Both the position numbers and the translations under genes were made by a program. From contig JBEVWG010000065.1 in assembly GCA_040506705.1 (NCBI GenBank), positions 1-64,000 on the forward strand: a stretch of 64,000 bases of DNA, in the 5' to 3' direction. The DNA comes from Thiodiazotropha sp040506705 (GTDB taxonomy: Bacteria > Pseudomonadota > Gammaproteobacteria > Chromatiales > Chromatiaceae). Shown one piece after another: positions 62,090-64,000 of the stretch (positions within the stretch are counted from its first letter, which is position 1; each line of letters begins with the position of its first letter). The notes beneath the pieces were generated by a model, which was given only the letters and a program-made list of their open reading frames with translations, searched no databases and was not told the DNA's origin.

Positions 62090-62682
62090 ATGCGGGAAAG
62101 CCTTAATTCCCGCAGATGTTCATCTACGAAATCGATGCGGTCCTGTCCCCAAAAGATCTCATCGCCGACTATGAAAGTGGGTACACCGACTGCACCCCGC
62201 TCATCGGCCTCTTGCCAGTTGCTGAGCAGCTGCGCCTGATTATCTGAATCAGTGGCTGCCGCAGCCAGCTCATCCCGCTGGAGTCCGATAGCTTCACCCA
62301 CATCCAGAAGGATATCGAGTTGTCCTATATCGCTACCTTCCGCCCACTCCTTACGCATCACTTCATTGATATAGGGCCTCAGCAGACCTCGCTTTTCAGC
62401 CAGCAATGAACCGGCACCTGCCAGGGTTGGATCAGTGGTTTTCGGTGGTGGATTGACTGGAATACCCAGGCGCCTGGCAAATCGCGCCATATCCTGTCTT
62501 GCAATCGGCAGCTTTTTTAATACCTCTTCAGGTGGTGAGCGGCCATCCCATCCACCCAATGGACGCCAATCCATACGCACATGGTAGTCGTCGAATATCG
62601 ACCACATGGTCTTGGTGGCAAGATAACAGTATGGACTGCGGAAGTTGAAGTAGAGAGTGACGTCTGTCGATTCAGCCATCAT
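62086..62682 (-). CDS. 2-hydroxychromene-2-carboxylate isomerase-like protein (DsbA/GST-kappa fold)
   Basis: This 198-residue protein has the thioredoxin-like fold of GST-kappa and HCCA isomerases: LYFNFRSPYCYLATKTMW near the start, and GAVGVPTFIVGDEIFWGQDR near the end. Known HCCA isomerases use glutathione in naphthalene degradation; many homologues have unknown substrates. The ATG at 62682 is chosen because AAGGA lies five bases upstream; an ATG three bases later is possible. Its stop overlaps the GST start. Confidence 0.88.
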   Translation of the reverse strand: MMAESTDVTLYFNFRSPYCYLATKTMWSIFDDYHVRMDWRPLGGWDGRSPPEEVLKKLPIARQDMARFARRLGIPVNPPPKTTDPTLAGAGSLLAEKRGLLRPYINEVMRKEWAEGSDIGQLDILLDVGEAIGLQRDELAAAATDSDNQAQLLSNWQEADERGAVGVPTFIVGDEIFWGQDRIDFVDEHLRELRLSRI

Positions 62683-62793
62683 CAAAATCCTTAATCTAAG
62701 ATCAATCCGTATCTGATATTCACTGTAGGAACAGCTTTCCGATACTCCTCAAAAAATGTCTGGCGACAACAGCCGCCAGACAACAGCACGGTA

Positions 62794-64000
62794 TCAACGA
62801 CCGGAAGCTCTCAAGTTTTGTACTGTGAATTTTCTGGCAGGATTCAGCTTGGGATCGACCTGACCCTTGAACTGACCCGTGGTGCAGTGCATCGCCTGCA
62901 CATCGATCATGGTAAAGGAGTCATCGATCGCCACCCCAGTGCCTTTGTTCTTCGGCAGATGGTGATCCGGATGAGCCTGTCCAATCTGCCAGCTCTTCCA
63001 CAGATCACCTTTACGGTCGTAGGTCAAAGTACGGGGAATGGTGAACGTCTGAGCATCGATAAAGTGCACCCGCTTACTGATCGGATGGTTTGCATCTTTC
63101 GGCTTGTTCTCCAACTCATAGACTTTACGCAACTGCCAGGTGATCTGGGGAAAGCAGTCCCCCTTGTCGCCCATCTCTACAAACTGATAACCATCCGACT
63201 CCTTATGCTCTTCGGATAGATTAGGCAGTGCATTGTGGTTATAGAAAGGCACCAGGATGTTTTTAGTGCCTTTAAAGGTCCACTCCATATCATTGATGCG
63301 ACCGTTATAGCCCTCGAAATCCTCGATCATGACGTCGGAGCCAAGAAAGGCATCCGTTACCTGACCGGATGCCAGACGACGTACCCGACGCTGGAAACCG
63401 AGATAGAGCCAGGCGCTGTCACGCTTCAAGTCATCTTCGTAACGATGAATCAGCAGCTGGGTATCCTTAACATCAAAAGGCTCCAGCGCCTGCACGTAGA
63501 TGGCGCGAAACAGTTTTGAAGGATTTGGGCTGATCTCAGGCAGGGGCTCCTGGTTTACCCGGTGCATATAGTTGAGGAAGTGGAAATTGAACTTGATGGT
63601 TCTTTCCAGTTTCCCCGATTTCATATCCTTGTATTTCCAGTAGAAAGGATAGATCGCTGCATTGTCACCCCAGTTGTAACCGTACTTGTAGTTCCAGGCG
63701 AGTTTTTCCCCCACCCTGGGATCATCCATCGATGGCTCTTCGACAAAGGGCCGACCAGCGACAAAGCCCTCAATCTCACCGGACTTCTCGCCCAGCTTAA
63801 CTTTGCCCAGGCCATCCATGGTGGCCTGTACATAGTTGGGATGCAGATCGAAAGAGGTGGTCTCACCGACGGTGATCTTGGTCCACCCCTGGCTGACAAA
63901 CTCAAACATCGCAGGATCGATGATATCTTTGAACTGGGCCACGTTGGACTGATCGATCACAATACCCACCTGTAGTCCGTCATGGGTTGGGATACCATTT
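62794..64000 (-). CDS. DUF1329 protein, 5' end outside the window
   Basis: At least 402 residues are visible. The frame stays open to the right edge (63970-64000 continue without a stop), so the true start and the expected signal peptide lie beyond 64000. The sequence has the DUF1329 pattern: WNYKYGYNWGDNAAIYPFYW, then RRVRRLASGQVTDAFLGSDV and NVQ-like C-terminal ends. DUF1329 proteins are predicted outer-membrane-associated lipoprotein-like factors, often encoded beside aromatic or hydrophobic-compound pathways. The HCCA isomerase-like, GST and ABM genes follow after 111 bases. Confidence 0.88.
   Translation of the reverse strand, partial: NGIPTHDGLQVGIVIDQSNVAQFKDIIDPAMFEFVSQGWTKITVGETTSFDLHPNYVQATMDGLGKVKLGEKSGEIEGFVAGRPFVEEPSMDDPRVGEKLAWNYKYGYNWGDNAAIYPFYWKYKDMKSGKLERTIKFNFHFLNYMHRVNQEPLPEISPNPSKLFRAIYVQALEPFDVKDTQLLIHRYEDDLKRDSAWLYLGFQRRVRRLASGQVTDAFLGSDVMIEDFEGYNGRINDMEWTFKGTKNILVPFYNHNALPNLSEEHKESDGYQFVEMGDKGDCFPQITWQLRKVYELENKPKDANHPISKRVHFIDAQTFTIPRTLTYDRKGDLWKSWQIGQAHPDHHLPKNKGTGVAIDDSFTMIDVQAMHCTTGQFKGQVDPKLNPARKFTVQNLRASGR

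Overview
The window is a chromosomal segment of a gammaproteobacterium. The block argH / algZ-algR / hemC-hemD-hemX-hemY has the order known from Pseudomonas and relatives, and SlyX, YcgL, YbiT, PilU and a YbaN-like (DUF454) protein point to the same class. Several c-type cytochromes, three c-di-GMP enzymes and an aromatic-degradation cluster suggest a free-living or host-associated respiratory bacterium. A relative of sulfur-oxidising Chromatiales-type bacteria is my guess only; no diagnostic sulfur or carbon-fixation gene lies in the window. No rRNA, tRNA, CRISPR array or replication origin was recognised.

Layout. 1-549: two direct copies of a palindrome-rich repeat. 550-2565: divergent SDR-like protein and a 2Fe-2S/FAD reductase. 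2874-12484 (minus): algZ, algR, a diheme cytochrome, hemC, hemD, hemX, hemY, a second diheme cytochrome and a diguanylate cyclase. 12685-21652: argH-VOC, EF-hand protein, ABC-F protein YbiT, MazG-like enzyme, rubredoxin and its reductase, DUF1415 and MOSC proteins, PilU. 22151-32778: GGDEF/EAL protein, XrtA/PEP-CTERM-type ATPase, peroxiredoxin, a hybrid kinase / response regulator / ArsR / SlyX run and a methyltransferase. 33881-38689: TolC-like protein, PhnD-like binding protein and a GGDEF/EAL protein, probably one operon. 38787-42611: VPLPA-CTERM protein, YcgL, glycogen phosphorylase.

43164-50014 is a dmp-type phenol module: phenol hydroxylase subunits dmpKLMNO, a catechol 2,3-dioxygenase, and a divergent DmpR/XylR-type sigma-54 activator. 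A well-spaced -24/-12 promoter and plausible upstream activator sites lie between them. The hydroxylase reductase DmpP is missing from the cluster. 50531-52677 encodes an AEC-type carrier overlapping an unidentified polytopic membrane protein. 53116-53814 is an IS1595-like element whose transposase has lost its catalytic core in frame.

54458-60596 is the most unusual locus: a secreted protein of about 1,538 residues (N-terminal CxxCH, five PKD domains, two CBM2-like domains, eight 24-residue acidic repeats, then a DUF1587/1595/1592/1588/1585 block with a second CxxCH), followed by a Tat-exported DUF1552 protein. 60867-64000 (minus) is a translationally coupled run of a DUF1329 protein (cut by the window edge), a 2-hydroxychromene-2-carboxylate isomerase-like protein, a GST and an ABM-domain membrane protein.

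The intergenic DNA carries several dispersed repeat families and three gene remnants (a hemerythrin start, an argH/VOC scrap and the collapsed transposase), which suggests repeated small rearrangements.
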